From Laccaria trichodermophora (taxonomy: Eukaryota; Basidiomycota; Agaricomycetes; Agaricales; Hydnangiaceae): DNA of 64,000 bases. The notes under the pieces were generated by a model. That model was not told the DNA's origin. It saw only the letters and a program-made list of their open reading frames with translations, and did not search any database. Below, piece after piece: positions 10,231-22,871 of the stretch. The stretch's first letter is position 1; every line of letters starts with the position of its first letter. Where the stretch lies: the NCBI GenBank assembly GCA_018417955.1, contig JACTVC010000003.1:3622133-3686132 (forward strand), written 5' to 3'. Made by a program: the position numbers and the translations under genes.

Positions 10231-11722
10231 CTACAACTCTTCATAAGCTGGTGGCGCAACGTTCTGGTGTGCTTCCCTCATCTCCGTCGTTATGGATCCT
10301 CCCCCACTCGTACTGCCATCAACAGTTTCCCCACCACGACTTCGAGAACTCTTGTGCACCACGCGTGGTGGCCCCGATTGCAGCAGCACGCTTGAACCAG
10401 CGGTAGAGGAGGATGATTCCGGTGGAGATATTTGCGTTGACGAAGCTCCTGGTTTGGCAGCGCCTGCGAAAAGAATCGTCAAATTAAGGAGTACGATTTC
10501 ATATTGATTGAACCTACCCAAAGTTTCTTGTTCGCTACGTGGCACGGCGAATGCTGTGATTTGATTTGATTCTTCTTGGTCGTCTTGAGCTTTCTTTTTC
10601 CGAAACCAGAGGAAACCTCCAATCAAGAGAAACAGCAATGCCAATCCTCCAACAACTCCGCCTACTATGGCTCCGACGGGGGTCGATGTGGTGGTATGCG
10701 ATGTTCCATTGGTAGAGGCGGGTAAAGTGAGATTCGGCATAGTAGCTAACGTGGAAAAGGAGGGTTGGTAGGTCAGATAATCAAAAATGAATGTTTGATT
10801 AACGCATTTCGTGACGTTAACAATGAGGGTGTGGTCACCCGCAGTGAGGCTGGTGTTACTGTATAGCAGGAAATTGTGTTGGTCATTAAGGTTGGACTGG
10901 TAATTGGAAGACGATGTCGTGACGAGATAGGTCAGCGGTGTTACTGCACCATCGAGGGTGTATGATGCAGAGACAGTGCCGAGGTTTGCCCAATGCAGAA
11001 TTCCATAGACATTCAGAGATGTCCCTGTCCTATCATCAATATCTTGCAGAAAAAAATGATCGAATGGAAAATCACCCGAGAATCGGAAGATAAAATTATC
11101 CCCCGGCGTAGTGCTCTGATGCGTGCTGTTATGGAAGGGATACCCGTCCGGCGGAGATCCTGAATGAAATCGGTCTGTATTGCGTGTCCAGGATCCGGTG
11201 AACCTAATGGAGGGATCCTCGTTGTCGACTATGACTGTTTTTTCTGCCAGAGGTGTATTCTGCCCAGCAGTGATAACGGCGTAGTCCAGGGCTGTCCCAG
11301 CCATGTGAGTCAGTGTGATATTGTGCGTCCCCTCCGGCAATATCGGGGACTGATACCATTGCGTGTAAGATTGAGGTGTGGGATCATTGTACGAAGTGTT
11401 GTACGAAGGCGCGCCATCGATGGAGACGGTCAACCTTTGCGAGTCCGCAAAGACTTTGGGCGTGTTCCCCGAAAAAGCAATCGCAATCCCTATTTTGCGA
11501 GGTCAATTCCGGAAAGATTAGAAGAGTAGTACAGGTCAACACACCCTCAAACGACAAGAAAAGGGACCCCGTTAAGGTCGCGGTACTGCTATCGGCAAAT
11601 TGAGGCCAGACGATTGAACCACCATACCACTGGGAAAAAGTGGCGGTCCCCCATTGCCCGCCTCCGTACGTCGCGTTCAATTGGGGGTCATCAACCATCA
11701 GCAAAAGTTGAGAGGAGGACAT
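10231..11722 (-). CDS. single-pass plasma-membrane-type protein with large extracellular domain
   Basis: Exons 11545-11722, 10518-11489 and 10231-10463 give 460 residues. There is no classical leader; the protein starts MSSSQLLLMVDD. Two beta-rich repeats follow (around TVSIDGAPSYNTSYNDPT and VIVDNEDPSIRFTGSW), with many N-glycosylation sequons. One transmembrane segment follows (GGVVGGLALLFLLIGGFLWF), then a basic stop-transfer (RKKK) and a cytoplasmic tail ending in a PPxY motif (APPAYEEL), which could bind a WW-domain ubiquitin ligase. This layout is common in Agaricomycetes, where such proteins lack a named function. A sensor or wall-binding role is only a guess. The neighbour at 8415-9885 is a decayed duplicate. 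Confidence 0.8.
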
Positions 11723-12809
11723 GGTGGGGGAAAGAGAGGGTTTGCCGGGTCGGACGGATAGGTGGTTTTCTAGGGTTAGAACTTTCAGCGCTCAGCGCTT
11801 GCCCTGACAGACTGTACTCCATCGAAAATCCATTGTTGCAAATATATCTCCCGATGACAGCTGTCTAGTTATGGCATCGCAACGTTCCTAATCGCCTCGT
11901 TGAGGTTTGGTGTCTTTTGTTGAAGAGATTGCGTAGCATTTCAAGCCCTTTCGCAAAAAGTTTGAAACGTTGGGTTTCGGTTGGCTCGGTGTGATCACTG
12001 TGATGCTAAAATTGATGGAGATGTCAATCTATGTCAATGTGCTTCCGTCAGTCACCAGTGCTGTTGAAAATCATCCGCCGGAGTTTGCCGTAACCAGCTG
12101 TCTGTCGACTGACAATCAATGTATGTATTTTCTTCTTGCTTTGTTCTCTTTTGTTCTGCTTGTACTTTCGATCGCTCAGGGAGTGTTCAGGTGCCAAGCC
12201 AATGTGAGCCAATGTGTACCAATATTTCATACAAGTCGCTCTGACGTTGGCATCCCCAGAATATTATGTGGAATCTCAACAAAGTCTGGCATTTGGATTG
12301 GAAGCATTCGATATTTTTTGTTAGAATCCGGTGAGTATGGCACCTTAACAAGAAAATCTCATATGGTATAGGTTGAGTCCTAGAATTGCGCTAGAAGTTA
12401 GGTCTCAACACCTTCTGACGCCCATTCTTCCGACTTCGGATTCAAAAGTGGCAGGCCGTTCGAAACTGATTTTGTTTCCAAAACCACTGATACACAGGTA
12501 GCCAAGAGGAGGACGTCAAAAATGGATTTTATGCATATCGTCAGAATGAAATGACTATGTACCTGCAACCTGTAGCATATTTTAGGAGAACTTCCGAAAG
12601 AGGGGAATTGGACAGAGAAATCACTTTGTATTTCGTTACTTTCCCCATTCAATATTGAAGTCCTTTTGTACCCAAGGATGGGTCTACCGTCTACAAGGTG
12701 ATTTGAGAGCACAGTGATCTGATCAGTTTAATTCTGGTGGTTTGATCTAATCTAATCTCACCTATGGCTGTCGCCCAAGTGCCAGGATGACTCCGTCCAC
12801 TCCGCTACG
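11723..12809. other. intergenic stretch with one doubtful open frame
   Basis: An open frame at 11970-12371 (+) has a hydrophobic patch (FLLALFSFVLLVLSIAQGV) but no homology I recognise and no splice partners. I see no gene I can support here. Confidence 0.4.
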
Positions 12810-13906
12810 ATGTCAGAGTCTTTCGCCAACAGTAATACTCGTGGACGGAAAGCACTTAAAGCACCTGAACTAGGCGTAGGCGATGAAATTGGAGCAGGAG
12901 ACTCTCATATCGTGGCGGACATACTACCCACTGACCTCGCCGACGTCGCCTTCGATAGGATGAAGGAAGAGGTGGGGTGGAAAACCATGTACCACCGAGG
13001 TAAATAATTTCATTCTTCTTTCAATTACATTGTCAAACATCCAGCAGGCGGAGAGGTACCGAGACTTGTAGCTGTCGAGGGAGATATCGCTGGAGATGGC
13101 AGTTTCCCCATCTACCGACACCCAGCAGACGAATCACCTCCGCTCTCTCAGTTTTCACCTACCGTCGCGCGTATTCGCGATCACGTACAGAAGGTGCGCT
13201 ATATAGTGCGAAGATGCCGACTTCATTCTAAGCTTTTTAACAGGTCCTCAAACATCCTGTGAACCATGTCTTGATCCAACATTACCGCTCTGGGGCAGAT
13301 TACATCTCCGAGCACTCCGACAAAACCATCGACGTTGTACGCGGATCCAACATCGTCAATGTGTCTCTCGGTGCTCAGCGCGTCATGACACTGCGTCTGA
13401 AGAAGGACCACAAGCTCAAACATTCCGCAGAGGGTCCAACGTCCGGTTCAAAATTAGGTCCACCTCCTCAGGAACATACCCCACGTACTGCTCAGAAAAT
13501 TCCTTTGCCTCACAATTCTATGTTTGTAATGGGCCCAGAAACTAATAAACAGTGGCTCCATGGTATCAACCATGATAATCGACCGCTAAACCTTAAGTCT
13601 GCGGAGGAAACGTACGAGGGGGGTAATAGGATCAGCTTGACATTTCGCCATATCGGCACCTTCTTGGTCCCCGACGCGAATGATCCTACGCGAATGAGGA
13701 TATATGGCCAAGGCGCGAAGGGAAAAACGAGGGCCGATGCTGGGTTGGTTTTGGGCTCGGGAGATGAGAAACACGAGGAGGAGGTAAAGAGAATGCTGTG
13801 GGCATTTGGAGAGGAGAATCAGAGGAGCCATTTCGATTGGGACGCCGCTTATGGGGAAGGATTTGATGTGCTGCATTTCAGTCCGAAGAAAGAGAACAAT
13901 TCATGA
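12810..13906 (+). CDS. AlkB-like 2-oxoglutarate/Fe(II) dioxygenase
   Basis: Exons 12810-12999, 13048-13193 and 13244-13906 join to 332 residues. The double-stranded beta-helix core shows the iron ligands HSD (in YISEHSDKTIDV) and the distal His (KQWLHGIN), then the RISLTFR motif (Arg-x5-Arg), which in AlkB-type enzymes binds 2-oxoglutarate. SRGADY-like and NVSLGAQR segments fit the AlkB fold. The family oxidatively removes alkyl groups from nucleic acid bases or protein side chains. The overall look (ALKBH2/3-like with a fungal insert rich in Pro and Lys) suggests nucleic acid repair, but the substrate is not deducible. The C-terminal extension after the core (KTRADAGLVLGSG onwards) is not assigned. 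Confidence 0.85.
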
Positions 13907-14524
13907 TGCTGGTGTATCGGGGTAACGTCGAAACCAGGGTGTGTAAACTAGGCTTGTATCAACTAGGATATCGAATCAAAAGGGAATTTGGAGACTTTAT
14001 CCCAAGTATGTAGTACGACACGCATGTATGTTCAAATGGAATTCTTATATTCTGTAACTAAGCATGTACTAAATGCTAATCAAGAAAGCAATCAACGGTG
14101 AGATAGGTACGTAGATAATAACAAATTAATAGTAGTTGCTGGGTGATAAGGGGAATGGGGGTCGTGAATGTAAATTTGTTAGTACTTAGTGTGTATGAAG
14201 AATCGTTACAAATGTGATGAAATAATGGGTCGTCAATCGAGGGGTGAAATAGTGTAGATGCGAGCGAGGAAGGAGGAAGGCGTAAGGTAATCGCTGGGGG
14301 GTTGGTTTTTAGGGTGTGAAGGTGGGTAACACAAGGGCGGAGGAGGGGCATAAGAGGCCGAAATCCAATAATGATGTCTAATAAGTCAAGTTGCGTCGTG
14401 AGAATGATGAACAGAGACAGTGAATTGAATTGAGAATGAGAAAAGAATGAAATGAAATCCAGAAACGGTCCAATCACCAATGAGCAAGGGGAGCCGAACA
14501 CACGTCCAACATACCGTTTTCATA
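13907..14524. other. intergenic stretch between convergent genes
   Basis: AT-rich 3' flanks of the AlkB-like gene and the large membrane-protein gene. Nothing recognised. Confidence 0.5.
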
Positions 14525-17500
14525 TCACACGATCCGCCATGCATCACCTCCGGCACCCATGTCTTCTCCAGGTCTTTCTACCATACCACCAGTTGGCACC
14601 CTCCTGTGCCCCGCCGCTTCCCAACTGCTCGATTCCGTCTGACCAGCGATGCTCGGAGTAGCCGTCGTTGTGCTTCCTCCTCCCAAAGTCGTAGCAGCGG
14701 TGACGAAACTGCCTGCGGCCGTGCTGATCATATCCGGAGAGCTGCTTAATTCCCGTCCGGCTCCGCGCTCTACGCCCCATCTCTGCACTGGAGCCTCCAG
14801 CATTCGCTGCGACCATGGTATGTCTATGCCAACTCGAGACTCTTCGTTCTGCTCGGGCTCTTGTGAAGGCAAGGGTGTCGCTGCACCAGGGTCGACGGGG
14901 CTCGCGGTCCTTTCAGAAGGCTGAGAGTAGAACTGGTCACTGCCAAGGCTGGAGATTGAGATTTCCTCCCTCAGTCTTGAAGGTGGGCTGATCCTGCGTG
15001 GTTGGCGTTCGGGCAGCTGCGTCTCATGTTCATCCTCGTGGCTGTCGTCCTCAAGACTGCGGACCTCCTCCCCCTCAACATGAACCTGAGGTGTCGTTTG
15101 CTGGGGCCTCATGAATGGCATTGCGATTCCAAAGGTATGGTTCTCCCCATTCACACTCTCACTCCCACTTCGCGAATGGGTCCCATTAGACGACGAGTAA
15201 TAGTCCTCCGCATCTGGGGCGGAGCCGAGACCTGTGAGCCTAACTCCGCCACTCCCGCTACTGCCACTGCCACCAGCAAGAACAACTCCACTTGATCCAT
15301 AAACGCCGGTATTCTCCTCCTCTAACCTGGCCATGGATGAATTGGCGCGAGACCGCATTCCAGGAAGTTCAAGCGATGTCATGGACGCAGCGCCAACGAC
15401 ACCCTGCATGATCGAATTGGCGCGTGAGCGTAGAGAAACCCCGAGCGAGCTGGCACGCTCTCTTAGCACTCTTGTGGGTGATTCAGGCCGAGAATGTGAG
15501 CGCGATGATCTAGAATTTCCTGAATGGGCCCTTGAACGAGACTTGGAGCTGGCACGACTTCCACCACCAGAACCTGGAAGGGACAGACGTTGAGAGGATG
15601 TTCGACGACCAAGTAATGACGTTCGAGGGCTAGACGCGACGCTTAAGAGACCAACTCTGTCCTCTCTCTCTCCTTGCTCATCGTCTTCCTCTTCATCGTC
15701 ATCACCAACAACGTCGATGTCGTGGGGTATATCATCGTCGTCTGCGCTGAGGCCTTCTCCGTACACTATCGAAGGATTGACAATGACGCCTGGCACCCCA
15801 CTATCCACCCTCTTTCTCCTGCTGACACTTGGGAACTCGACCGTTCCAAGGGCAATAGGCGGGGGCGTCGATCCTGCTCCTGAAGGACGGCGAATATACT
15901 CAGTCTCTGCACGTCCCCTAACCTGTTGCTGTGGATGAGGATGGCGAATCGGCATTGGGATCCCAGCTACGCTTCCCTGGCTCAAGCTTGATCTGCCTCT
16001 TTCCGAGTTGGAGCTGATGGGGCTACGTGGGGAATCGGTGGATTCGCGGTTGCCTGTGCTCTGCGACATAATAGAGCGAGTTCCCCCGGAGCGTGTTCCG
16101 TGCGAGGACATGCTGTTTCCACGCCCACCTGGCCGACGGATATTGAAGGGGTAACGCGAAGGCGGGATGGGTTGACCAAGTGAAGACATGGAACCTGATG
16201 CACGTCCTGTAGAGGGCTCTTCTTCGTATTCGTCAGCTTCCTCTTCATCCTCCTCGTCCTCCTCCTCGTCTTCCTCCTCCTCCGTGGTAGTAGTTGCGCT
16301 CGAGCTTTCACTGCTTCCAGACAAATTGGTAGCAGTCGTAGACTTACTCCCCTTCTTCTTCGCCTTTTTGCTACTTCCCCTGCCTAAACTCCCAACCGGC
16401 GTCGGCGGGAATGGGACCTTATCCTTAGACGATACTTGTCCGCTGCCAGGTTTTGTAAACGGGTAGGGAAGTTGCATCAGTGGTGCACCAACGCCCGGAG
16501 GGGAACCCACAATCCGGTCTCTTGAGCTCCTCTTGGTCGGGGCAGGAATGATATCCGACAACACCGTGCCTTTCTCGTCTTGTGGACTCTCAAACAGATC
16601 ATCAGAGAGTACCCCGCGTCTTGCGAGTGGAGGAATGCTGGGGAATCCAACAGCAGCCAAGACTTTTTCGAGTCCTTCAAAACCCGCGCTGCGTCTTTGC
16701 TCGCCCTCAGTCCCAGAGGGTTGCTTTTGCTTTTGTTCAGCGGTCGAACGGCTCCATCGTAACCCAGGATGTACGGTCATGCAAAACTCATATGCATCGT
16801 TGATTCTCAGTCTCGTACACTCGCGCCATTGCCAGGGAAGGAGCTCGTCCTGCTCAGAGGTGTTGTCCGCGTATGTGGACCTTGTAATCTTCTCGGCGTC
16901 CGCTTCTTCCCATTTGTCACGGGGACCACAAAGCCCTGCACAGCCAGACCCACTGAGTATCCAGAGCCCAAGCCTGCATTTGGGTCAGAATGAGAGGCTG
17001 TAGAAGAATGAAAAAACACACCAGGAAGTAACAAGGACCAAAATCCGCCAAGCAGTCCAAGCAGCGTTAGCATAAAGCATTCCCTTAGCATATGCCGTTA
17101 GTGTCCCATCTGCTTGATGGAAGAACGTTGCATCTCTTCTGCTTGCCGTGAACGAAAATGACGCAGCATTATCTTGGTTCAGGGAAGAGAACGAAAATAA
17201 AAGGGCCATAGCCAATCCAGCACGAGGGAGCAGAAGAGCTACCGTAGGCAAATTCTGGGAATAAAAGTTGAAGGTCTCAGCGAGTCCATCACGAAGCGAC
17301 CCATGTTCTTCATCAAAAAATGCCGTGTATCGTATATGATGGAGGAAGCTGAAGGTCGTGTAGGACGTCATGGATGCATAATTGAACGCGGGGGCAGAGA
17401 GATAGATGGGCACCATCAACGGGCGGCCTGGGAGAAGATCAAGAATCAGAATTTGATTGGGAGAGAGGTATGGTAGGAATGAACTCACGGATGCGCCACC

Positions 17501-18432
17501 GCCTGGTAAAGGAGTACACAAGTTCATAAACGAGGCATACAACAAATATCCAAGCGAGCCAGCACGCGATGTATGCTGCTGCAGCAAGGGCCCAATTTTT
17601 ACCCGTCCCTGGGGCCGACTGAGGGTTGGGAAATTTCGATACTCTGATGGGAGGCGAGAACGTCAGCTTCCATCAGAACCGGGAGCATAAATCAAGAAGG
17701 TGCGAACGGGAGTACTTACTGAATCAACATGAAGGCCGTGTTGAAGTCAAAAAACGTTTGCAGCGGAATGTGCCCAAGCACAAGTAGTGGCCATATATAA
17801 AAATAAGCCCTCACAAGTGAGGATGGGTTCCGGAGGAGCTCTGTGTGCAGTCCCCTGGTGTTGAACTTGGGTTGAGGCTTGGCCGACACCTGGTTAAGGC
17901 CAGAGGCAGCAAACATCGCTGCAGGCATTGCCGTCCCACGAGACCAAGCCCGAGTGTGAGCATGAGGTTGAGCAACCCGGGTTTGGTCAGTTGGCTCTCT
18001 GCGATCATCTGCGTCCAAGTCCTCCGGCCCAACATTGATGAAGGAGTCTTGAAGACTGACGATACGCACAGATCGCGGAGTGGGCTTACGTCCGCCCACA
18101 ATAGCCGCCTGCGCAGAGGACGATGGCTCAGCTGGGCTCGGAGGGTCATACGGTGCACCCCCAACAGACGAATGGAACGTGGAACCAGGCGCTGGAGGTG
18201 GTGGCCTGCGTGGAAGCCATGAAGGGTACCCTTCCGAATAGTCCGATCGTGACCTGCGATGTGGGGACGAAGATGAAGGTGGTTCAGAAACATCCCCACG
18301 CGTATCGATAGGGGAGTTGTCTGGAGACCCAGACGACGAACTGCCAGCGCTCATGTTCACGTTAATATCAGCTGTGTTTGGTATAGGTTCTTCCGGGGTA
18401 GGCTGTCGTGATGTTCGTGAGCTGAAGAACAT
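14525..18432 (-). CDS. 1240-residue conserved fungal multi-pass membrane protein with long disordered tail
   Basis: Exons 17720-18432, 17489-17643, 17022-17427 and 14525-16973 join in frame to 1240 residues. Residues 1-200 are Pro/Ser-rich and disordered. Then come membrane segments (FYIWPLLVLGHIPLQTFF; AAAYIACWLAWIFVVCLVYE; TVALLLPRAGLAMALLF; TAWRILVLVTSWLGLWI) with a long extracytoplasmic loop (YTAFFDEEHGSLRDG to YAKGMLYAN). A short conserved block (PRDKWEEADAEKITRSTY to LPWQWRECTRLRINDAYEF) links to some 750 disordered residues with a Glu/Asp-rich run near 16215-16290 and many Ser-Pro sites. The exon 3-4 junction (TSW|LGLW) was chosen because it alone keeps the conserved block in frame. 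I cannot name the family. Confidence 0.75.
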
Positions 18433-19966
18433 AGTAGAAGAGTAGCCGTCGTCAGAGTTGAATGGACGATAAGAACAAGAAGCCGTAGAAGAAAAGGAAA
18501 CGTGGCTGTCGCGTTATTTCGTGGGTACGTGGCCAGAAGAAGACGCCTGGAGAAGCCTGTTCTCGATTATAGTGTGTAGGCAGCGGGCCCCTAATGAGGT
18601 CTCTCTGAATGCCTCGTGTTCTGGTCCGCCTCGTGTTTCTACCAGGCTGAGGGAGGGAACAAAAAATGATGAACCACAGAATAACAAGGCAACCACGAAT
18701 TTTCGCAAACAGCCAATCACAACACCGTGCCTGAAAGTCAACTTGCCTTTTTCGGAGGCACAACTGATCTCCCGTTTTGGGTTAGCCCACGCTCACCTGT
18801 CCGACAGTCTTGACATCGAACTTTTTGGTCGGGACGAACGGGAGATCGCAAAACAACTCCCCCACTTGACGGAGACTGTTGGAAATTGTCTTCTATTGTC
18901 TTTCGAGTCTCCGCTGTTATTTATAAACGACACATGGAGTTCATGCATTTTTGCTTCCACGGAGTCAGATTGGCATTTGACTTCGGCACGGAAGGAAGAT
19001 CCCATCAAGCCGCTGGACAATCTCCACTACACAATAAAATCGAAAAGCGCTGGCTGAAAAAAAAACAGGGCTCGCGCCTCACAAAAATTCAAGCAAGTAC
19101 ATGATTTTTCGCCGTTGCCGTTGAGATGTCTTCTATTAGTACAGCCTTTCAAAATTCCTTGACTTTCAAAAAAAAATTACAATGAGACGAACGACGACTC
19201 GCTTGCACCTCTGAATACTATGCAAACTTGATCACGAGAAAGATGGGGAACACAGATTCTCTGCACTTGACTTCGTCTTTTTTTCCAATCTCCAGAACTC
19301 TTCGAAATTATTGTTCTGACCTCATGTACTCGAGTACTACAACGCCCAAATCACATCCTATGCGGGCGGCAAAATGTTCGACACCACGTACCTCCATTGT
19401 TATTTTGCCTAAAAGTTGTGAATGATGAATCGGCGGTGAATATTAAATTTCCATCCCAGTGCTAGAAATTAGTAGTAGAATGTCATGTCAGTATATTCTT
19501 AAATCGTACAAAAATGACATGTTGTGTAAGCTAGGGATGGCCTATCATTTTCAACTTCACAATTGTCGGCCGTCTCAAAATTTAAAAATTGATATGACGC
19601 TCTCTATATCGCATGATGTGAGCACCATGCCTTCTTTCAAATATATTTGCAGACTCAATTTGTTAGTGGTGGGTAGGCAGCTGATAGTTTATGAGCTTCA
19701 ATACTGGAGATATGCTAGTGTGATCACTGAATTCAGCGTCAACAGCCGAAATGCGTCTTAGTACAGCCAACTTGAAGTCTAAGCGCTAGCATCTTTCAAG
19801 TTTGTTTTCATAGTATTTGCGTGTTACATGTAATCAGTCCCTGTCCGTTCAACATCTCAAAAACCCTCTAAGTCGTAACACGATCGGGACAGCGGTACAA
19901 CCAATTGAAAGCAAGCAGGGCGGCAGTTGTCAGTGGTACCGGTAGAGCCTTGTTTGCGAGTGTTAG
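18433..19966. repeat. intergenic DNA sharing segments with the 23.9-24.4 kb region
   Basis: No convincing gene. Positions about 18930-19215 and 19795-19930 match about 23985-24220 and 24270-24410 in the same orientation (shared strings include GAAAAGCGCTGGCTGAAAAA and AATGAGACGAACGACGACTC). These are the upstream flanks of the two MYND-gene copies. About 580 bp (19215-19795) is extra in this copy and holds no recognisable gene. Confidence 0.7.
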
Positions 19967-20032
19967 TTAGTCTCTCCTAGACAGACTTCGATATTATGTG
20001 AAGTCGTACCTTTGTTCACGATAATATGAAGT

Positions 20033-20113
20033 CTGTTATTTACCACGCCCCCAAAACCGCGTCAGAAAAAGTTTATGTAATCTTCGGACTTTGAAACCGC
20101 GTCGCGTCAATAT
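20033..20113 (+). repeat. left long inverted repeat of the helicase element
   Basis: Contains CGCCCCCAAAACCGCGTCAG and ACCGCGTCGCGTCAATAT. The reverse complement of 22792-22871 matches with only about five differences by eye, including one single-base gap. Confidence 0.8.
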
Positions 20114-20224
20114 CGCGTCCTTGCCGTTTGCTCTCGACGCGATAGCCCAAGCAATTCTGCCCTAATACACGTCAAACTTCATATTCTACATCTTGACTGA
20201 TTTAGAATCCGTTATGACAACTTA

Positions 20225-21747
20225 ATGATGGCTCGACAACCCCGCTGGCAGGACCCTGAAGGACTTGACACGATCAATACAATTGTCAAGAAACTCATAC
20301 CGCATTGGACGAATGGACTGCATGCGGTCCAACTGGAGCTCGTTTCTGCCATTCTGGATGGAAAGAGCGCGCTATGCTGTACTGCTACTGGCGACGGAAA
20401 ATCAGCAGCGTTCTCGGTCCCGACTCTGGTGCTTCTGGAGTATAACAAACACTCGGAGTCGTATGTAGCTGGGCTTCCAACTCGGAAGCAGCCTATCGGG
20501 GTAGTAATCACACCAAAAAAGGGGCTGGCTGATAACATTGTACGTCTATCAGTGATTTCCTTGTTCTGCTAATGAGTTTCGGCCTAGGTACATGAACTGT
20601 CAAGGCTGAACATCTCTGCATTCTCGTACTCCAAAGAGACTCTGAGCGCCGCGCGGATGGCTGGGATCCGTTTAGCAGGTGAAATAAAAAATTGCATTAA
20701 ATGGCAGGTCATTTGCGTGGATCCCGAGCACCTGCGTGACAAGGAGTGGAGAGAAATCACCGAGTACCCAACTTTTCGAGCAAACATCTTGTTTGCGTGC
20801 GTCGACGAGGTCCATCTGATCAACGAATGGGGTCTTTCTTTTCGTCTAGCCTTTGGGACCATCAGATCTTTTCTACGCGGTCGTTTTCCCTCTTTCATAT
20901 CTATTGTTGGTCTGACTGCAACTCTCGAGCCTGGGATTCCGACGGTTGCCATCTGCGAAAGTCTTGGTTTCTTCGAAGGAAACTTTACGCTAATTCGCAG
21001 GTCAAACGAGCGTCCAAATACGCAGTTCACTATACAATTTCTCACCCACGGGCTCAACGGCGACAAATTTCCTGATATTCTTCCGTACCTCGCCAGTGGG
21101 CGAAAGACTATTATTCATTGCCGATCTGTCAATCAAGTCTCGCAAGTTTTTGCTTATATCTGGCGCCTGCAACCCGACGGGAGTGACAAACTCATTCGAG
21201 CTCGAGTTTATCACAGCATATGTCCTGCTGAATACAACAAACAGACAATCGAACTTCTAGAGACTGAACCATGCTTACAGATTGTTGTTTCAACCGTCGC
21301 TTTTTCGAATGGGCTCAACGCGAAGTCTCTTCTGTATAGTCTTTCGCTTGGATTTGCTTCAACGTTTAACGAGTCGTGGCAGGAGAAAGGCCGTGTTGGA
21401 AGGGATCCGAAAACGATTGGACGTGGCATTATCTTTGCCCACCGGAGTGTAATAAAAGAAGCCGAAGCGTACCTCACATGTAAGTCCCATGGTTTGACCC
21501 TTTGTAACGATGCTGACTATAACTAGCGCTTACCTCACCTGTTCAACCCAAGACCCGCTCAAAGAAAGTCAAGGCTCCTCGTGTCCTTGATAAATCCAAA
21601 GCTCTCGTTATCACTGAAAAACATTGCTATATCGCCTGCATTAACACTTGCTACGGGAATCCTTCTTTGGATCCAGAATTTACTACAGATTGCGACAAGG
21701 GGGCCCCAGGAATTTATAAATTACCCGGGGTCGGTTTTTTTTTTTAA
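20225..21747 (+). CDS. RecQ-like DNA helicase
   Basis: Exons 20225-20539, 20588-21479 and 21527-21747 join to 475 residues. Helicase motifs appear in order: ATGDGKSA (Walker A, with Asp where Thr-Gly-x-Gly-Lys-Ser is usual), DEVH (Walker B), GLTAT (motif III), STVAFSNGLNAKS (motif V) and QEKGRVGRD (motif VI, the RecQ signature). A short tail with Cys residues (HCYIACINTCYGNP then TDC) resembles the RecQ zinc-binding subdomain. Translation stops within a poly(T) run at 21745-21747. WH and HRDC domains are absent, so it is shorter than cellular RecQ. It probably acts on DNA for the element or as a telomere-linked-type helicase; neither role is shown. Confidence 0.8.
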
Positions 21748-21934
21748 GAATTTGAGTACCTCCCCCCCCCATCTTCAAATATGTTATTCCAAGAAAAACA
21801 TAGCAATTTTCGCTCATTTCTACATGTGAATCGACAATTCTGTACTAGTAAGACTCTAAGAGATATTCTACGCCATGCACGCACGTTTTCGCGTGCGGGC
21901 GTGGTTCTCGCAGCGCCACCCCTTCGGTGCAACC

Positions 21935-22333
21935 TCAAAATTCCCTTAAGTAGGCCCCGTCTCTGGTGATTGGGCCTGATTGGAGGAGTTGCTTAAGCCT
22001 TTCGTTGGCCTTTCGATGCCCCTTATGTGCCGCTGCCAGTGATGATATGGGGATTTTCTTCACTCCAACCTGGTACAATGTCCGTGTCCTTCCTTTCTCT
22101 TTCTTTGCTTCACGCGCTTTCATGCAGGGCTTTTTTCCTTGGTGCTGAACGATCCCCGCTGGTCCCGCTGTTCCGACCTGCACATCTTCATCACACTCGG
22201 GGCATTTCACGGCTGTCGACGCGCCATATTTGATCTGAGTCTCCGACTTCTCTTTATTCTAGATAGAATAATCCACTGTATTTGAGATTATAGAGGACTT
22301 AAACATCATACTACTGACCTTTTCTTTCGCCAT
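21935..22333 (-). CDS. small zinc-finger protein of the helicase element
   Basis: Exons 22319-22333 and 21935-22258 give 112 residues starting MAKEKNKEKSETQ. A finger-like pattern, KCPECDEDV then QHQGKKPC (C-x2-C, His, Cys), is followed by a basic segment (KAREAKKEKGRTRTLYQVG) and a C-terminal part rich in Lys and Gln. The gene is convergent with the helicase inside the same inverted ends, so it is part of the element's payload. DNA binding is plausible. A family name is not clear to me. Confidence 0.6.
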
Positions 22334-22791
22334 GGTTGCCGTTCATAAGCCGTATGAAAAAAATGAGAAGAGATGAACCAAAAACCAAAAAGAAAGATCT
22401 ATTCTTCACCCAAACAGTGCTTCGAAGATCCTTAATTAATTGTCTAAGACGTCTAAAGCTTGTGGATGTGATGCGCCGTTGCTAGGTGCCGTTAAAAATA
22501 GATTTTAGAAGAATTACTACTAAATTTTTTTAAGCACTCTGAGAGAGCCCCCCCCCCCTCTACCTCGGGTCACGGCTTCAATTCCCGGTACCCCCTTGGA
22601 TTGCGATAGGAAGGCTGAAATGAAATCAGGCGTTGCGGGAACTTGGATGGTGGGCGTTTTCTTGTATGATCGGACGGCGCGAGGGTTCTCTTCCATCGAG
22701 AGCAACTTCTAAATGAGCAATAAACTGGATTTGAAGTGTTTAGAGGAGTTGTCGAACTATAAACGCGTCTAGAGTTGAGGGAGACGAGGGA

Positions 22792-22871
22792 ATATTGACG
22801 CGACGCGGTTTCAAACTCCGAAGATTACATAAACATTTTCTGACGCGGTTTTGGGGGCGCGGTAAAAACAG
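22792..22871 (-). repeat. right long inverted repeat of the helicase element
   Basis: Partner of 20033-20113; read on the minus strand it begins CTGTTTTTACCGCGCCCCC. Confidence 0.8.

Noticed and set aside
11970..12371. 133-residue open frame with a hydrophobic patch
   Set aside because: No splice partners, no recognisable family and poor composition outside the hydrophobic stretch.
15000..16470. Plus-strand frames opposite the 1240-residue membrane protein
   Set aside because: Antisense shadows of its Ser/Arg/Glu-rich exon 4; the poly-Ser run is the reverse of a Glu/Asp run.
21731..21775. Poly(T) and poly(C) runs after the helicase as a retroposition tail
   Set aside because: The gene has introns and lies inside inverted repeats, so reverse-transcription origin is unlikely; low-complexity drift is simpler.
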